Assembly (NCBI GenBank): GCA_903909375.1
Contig: CAIVVM010000048.1
Coordinates: forward strand, 62,001-126,000
DNA from: an uncultured Alphaproteobacteria bacterium
GTDB taxonomy: Bacteria; Pseudomonadota; Alphaproteobacteria; Caulobacterales; Caulobacteraceae
Direction of reading: 5' to 3'
DNA length: 64,000 nucleotides
In this document: one piece after another, positions 62,334-64,000 of the stretch
Layout: the number at the start of each line of letters is the position of its first letter
Position numbering within the stretch: the stretch's first letter is position 1
Program-made: the position numbers and the translations under genes
The notes under the pieces: model-generated
Told to the model about the DNA's origin: nothing
Database searches by the model: none
Seen by the model: the letters and a program-made list of their open reading frames with translations, nothing else

Positions 62334-62351
62334 CTTCCCCCCCGGGGCGCT

Positions 62352-64000
62352 CTACGGCAAGGCGTAGGCTATCACGTAGTCGCCCCGGGCAGGTCGCAGT
62401 CGCGCGCCGCCGGCAGAGACCACCACATACTGCTTGCCGGTCTTGGGCGAGACATAGCTCATCGGCGTGCCGCCGGCGCCCACCGGTAACCGGCCTTGCC
62501 ACAGCACCTTGCCGGTGGCGTTGTCGTAGGCCCGCAGATAGGGGTCCATGGTGGCGGCGTGGAACGTGACGCCGCCCGCCGTGGTCATCGGTCCGCCCAA
62601 CCCGATGGAGCCAATCGGAATCGGCAGGCGCGAGCCCATGCCCAATGGTCCCTCATCCTCGGCGGTGCCGACGGGGACCTGCCACACGAGCTTGCGGGTC
62701 TTGACGTCCACGGCGCTCAGCGTGCCATGCGGCGGCTGCAGGCAGGGCGTGAAGATCGGGCTGACCAGCCAGTCGTTCTGGCTCTTGTAGGCTACGGCCT
62801 TCATGCTGGGTGGCGGTCGGTCCTTGGCCAGTTTGAGCTGCAGGCCGGCATCCTTGGTGGCGACCAGGCGTACTGACTGTGGGATACGAACATCCGTCAC
62901 CAGCAGCAGGCCGCGCCGGACGTCATAGGCGCCGGAGCCCCAGTTCATCCCGCCGGCGTTGCCCGGATACTGCAGCGAGGCCTGCTTCGGCCCGCCCGGC
63001 GGGGTGAAGTCGCCGTCATAGCGTAGCTGCTTGAAGGTGATCCGGCAGGCCATCTGGTCCAGCGGGGTCGCGCCCCACATCATCGCCTCTGTCAGCCGCT
63101 CCACACCGATGGTGGGCATCTCCACCGAATAGGGCTGGGTAGCCCTCAGCCATTCGCCCGGTTGGGCGCCGCGTGGCACGTGCACCTCGACCACCTTGGT
63201 CAGCGGCTTGCCGGTGCGCCGGTCGAGCACGAAGATCTGGCCGCGCTTGGTGAACTGCACCAGGGCCGGCGCCGTCCCCCCCGCCACCGGGAAGTCGATG
63301 AGCATCGGTTGGGACGGCACATCATAGTCCCATACGTCGTGGTGGACCGTCTGGAACACCCACCGCTCCTTGCCCGTGGCCGCATCCAGCGCCACCACCG
63401 AGGAGGAATAGAACTCGCTCATCAACGAGCGGTGCGAGCCCCAGTAGTCGGGCGTAGAATTGCCGGTGGGCAGGTAGATCAGTCCCAGATCCGGATCGAA
63501 GGCGGGCGTCGACCAGACATTGGGCGTGCCGCGGGTATAGGTCTGGCCCTCCGGCGGCAGTTTGGTGATGGCGGGATTGCCCAGGTCCCAGGCCCAGACC
63601 AGTTCTCCGGAGACCACGTCGAAGGCCCGGACCACGCCGGCGGGTTCGGCGATCTCCCTGTTGTCCATGACCCAGCCGCCGACCACGACGCGGTTGCCGA
63701 TGACGGTGGGCGTAGAGGTCTGGAAGTAGAAGCCCTTCTTGACCTCACCCATGCCGGTGGAGAGGTCCACCTTGCCGTCCACGCCAAAGTCCGGACAGGG
63801 CGCGCCAGTGGCGGCATCGAGCGCGATCAGCTGGGCGTTGATGGTCGAGACCAGAATGCGACGACGGCACAGCGGAGCCGCCGGCGTGACAGCCGCCTGG
63901 GCGACTGCCGGCGCTGTCAGGCGAGGGGCCGGCTTGGCCACCACCGCCTTGGTGACGACCGGTGCGGCTGGAACGGCGGCCGAAACAGCGACCCGGGGTT
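62352..64000 (-). CDS. PQQ-dependent quinoprotein dehydrogenase, C-terminal part (cut by window edge)
   Basis: The open frame continues beyond base 64000. The propeller carries the PQQ-enzyme sequences LCRRRILVSTINAQLIALDAATG, GRVVVGGWVMDN-like VVVGGWVMDNREIAEPAG, VHHDVWDYDVPSQPMLIDFP and FTKRGQIFVLDRRTGKPL; the C-terminal part has GGPMTTAGGVTFHAATMD and GTPMSYVSPKTGKQYVVVSAGG. This is the membrane-type glucose/quinate/shikimate dehydrogenase family, which passes electrons to ubiquinone from periplasmic oxidation of sugars or cyclic alcohols. The region upstream of LCRRR is rich in Ala, Val and Pro for about 40 residues, an unusual insertion. The frame shows no start within the window. Confidence 0.9.
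   Translation of the reverse strand, partial: PRVAVSAAVPAAPVVTKAVVAKPAPRLTAPAVAQAAVTPAAPLCRRRILVSTINAQLIALDAATGAPCPDFGVDGKVDLSTGMGEVKKGFYFQTSTPTVIGNRVVVGGWVMDNREIAEPAGVVRAFDVVSGELVWAWDLGNPAITKLPPEGQTYTRGTPNVWSTPAFDPDLGLIYLPTGNSTPDYWGSHRSLMSEFYSSSVVALDAATGKERWVFQTVHHDVWDYDVPSQPMLIDFPVAGGTAPALVQFTKRGQIFVLDRRTGKPLTKVVEVHVPRGAQPGEWLRATQPYSVEMPTIGVERLTEAMMWGATPLDQMACRITFKQLRYDGDFTPPGGPKQASLQYPGNAGGMNWGSGAYDVRRGLLLVTDVRIPQSVRLVATKDAGLQLKLAKDRPPPSMKAVAYKSQNDWLVSPIFTPCLQPPHGTLSAVDVKTRKLVWQVPVGTAEDEGPLGMGSRLPIPIGSIGLGGPMTTAGGVTFHAATMDPYLRAYDNATGKVLWQGRLPVGAGGTPMSYVSPKTGKQYVVVSAGGARLRPARGDYVIAYALP

Noticed and set aside
1-64000. Mobile elements, prophage, CRISPR arrays, tRNA or rRNA genes
   Set aside because: No transposase, integrase, direct-repeat arrays or cloverleaf-like sequence could be recognised by reading; weak or degenerate cases could be missed.

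Overview
The window is a GC-rich, gene-dense chromosomal segment of an alphaproteobacterium, most probably of the order Caulobacterales (Phenylobacterium/Caulobacter type). This rests on the gene set: ptsP, rodZ-like, ispG, prfA, prmC and a DUF4167 protein close together, a Zur-type regulator, UrcA and CHRD secreted proteins, a large TonB-dependent receptor, a CYP153 alkane hydroxylase, and separated pieces of the alphaproteobacterial bolA/dnaJ/cobS neighbourhood. I see no rRNA, tRNA, CRISPR array, prophage or insertion sequence. The genus is an inference and was not tested by a search.

Layout. 1-2 kb: a cut-off alpha/beta hydrolase and a cytochrome P450 on the minus strand. 1.9-15.9 kb: mostly housekeeping genes on the plus strand: ptsP (PTS-Ntr enzyme I, with no usable start codon for its full N-terminus), a RodZ-like protein, ispG, a small beta-rich protein with its own operator and terminator, prfA, a MOSC protein, prmC, DUF4167, zur, DUF924, and a thyA / MazG-like / folA nucleotide operon. 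16-25 kb: an SMP-30 lactonase, a TonB receptor followed by gamma-glutamyltransferase, then a divergent pair of an Old-Yellow-Enzyme-like reductase and a CYP153 P450. 25-40 kb: fatty-acid type genes (acyl-CoA dehydrogenase, acyl-CoA thioesterase), a fused 5-oxoprolinase/hydantoinase, aminotransferase, dicarboxylate symporter, periplasmic cyclophilin, a beta/gamma-crystallin protein and pirin. 40-45 kb: UrcA, an orphan receiver protein and a three-gene molybdenum hydroxylase operon of the PaoABC type. 45-64 kb: bolA and a J-domain gene. Then comes about 13 kb of accessory genes: an MFS exporter, a BigR/persulfide dioxygenase/rhodanese/TauE sulfur module, a Baeyer-Villiger monooxygenase with Nudix and secreted lactonase-like genes, an aldo-keto reductase, a dipeptidase, an aminotransferase, an MHS transporter and a TauD dioxygenase. 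After these come cobS, a sphingosine-phosphate-lyase-like decarboxylase, a CPBP membrane protein and the edge of a PQQ dehydrogenase.

How the parts work together. Several modules look coherent: dTMP and folate synthesis (thyA-folA), sulfide/persulfide detoxification (bigR regulon), alkane or fatty-acid oxidation (CYP153, acyl-CoA dehydrogenase, thioesterase, BVMO), and gamma-glutamyl/5-oxoproline catabolism (GGT plus 5-oxoprolinase). The most interesting unexplained signals are regulatory. A 16-bp palindrome GTGACGC-N2-GCGTCAC occurs both upstream of the small protein gene near 6.5 kb and between the CYP153 and reductase genes at 23.1 kb. A second palindrome of the form CAAACA-N2-TGTTTG lies ahead of the monooxygenase/acyl-CoA dehydrogenase operon, the TauD gene and, more weakly, the TonB receptor. 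No regulator gene for either site is in the window.
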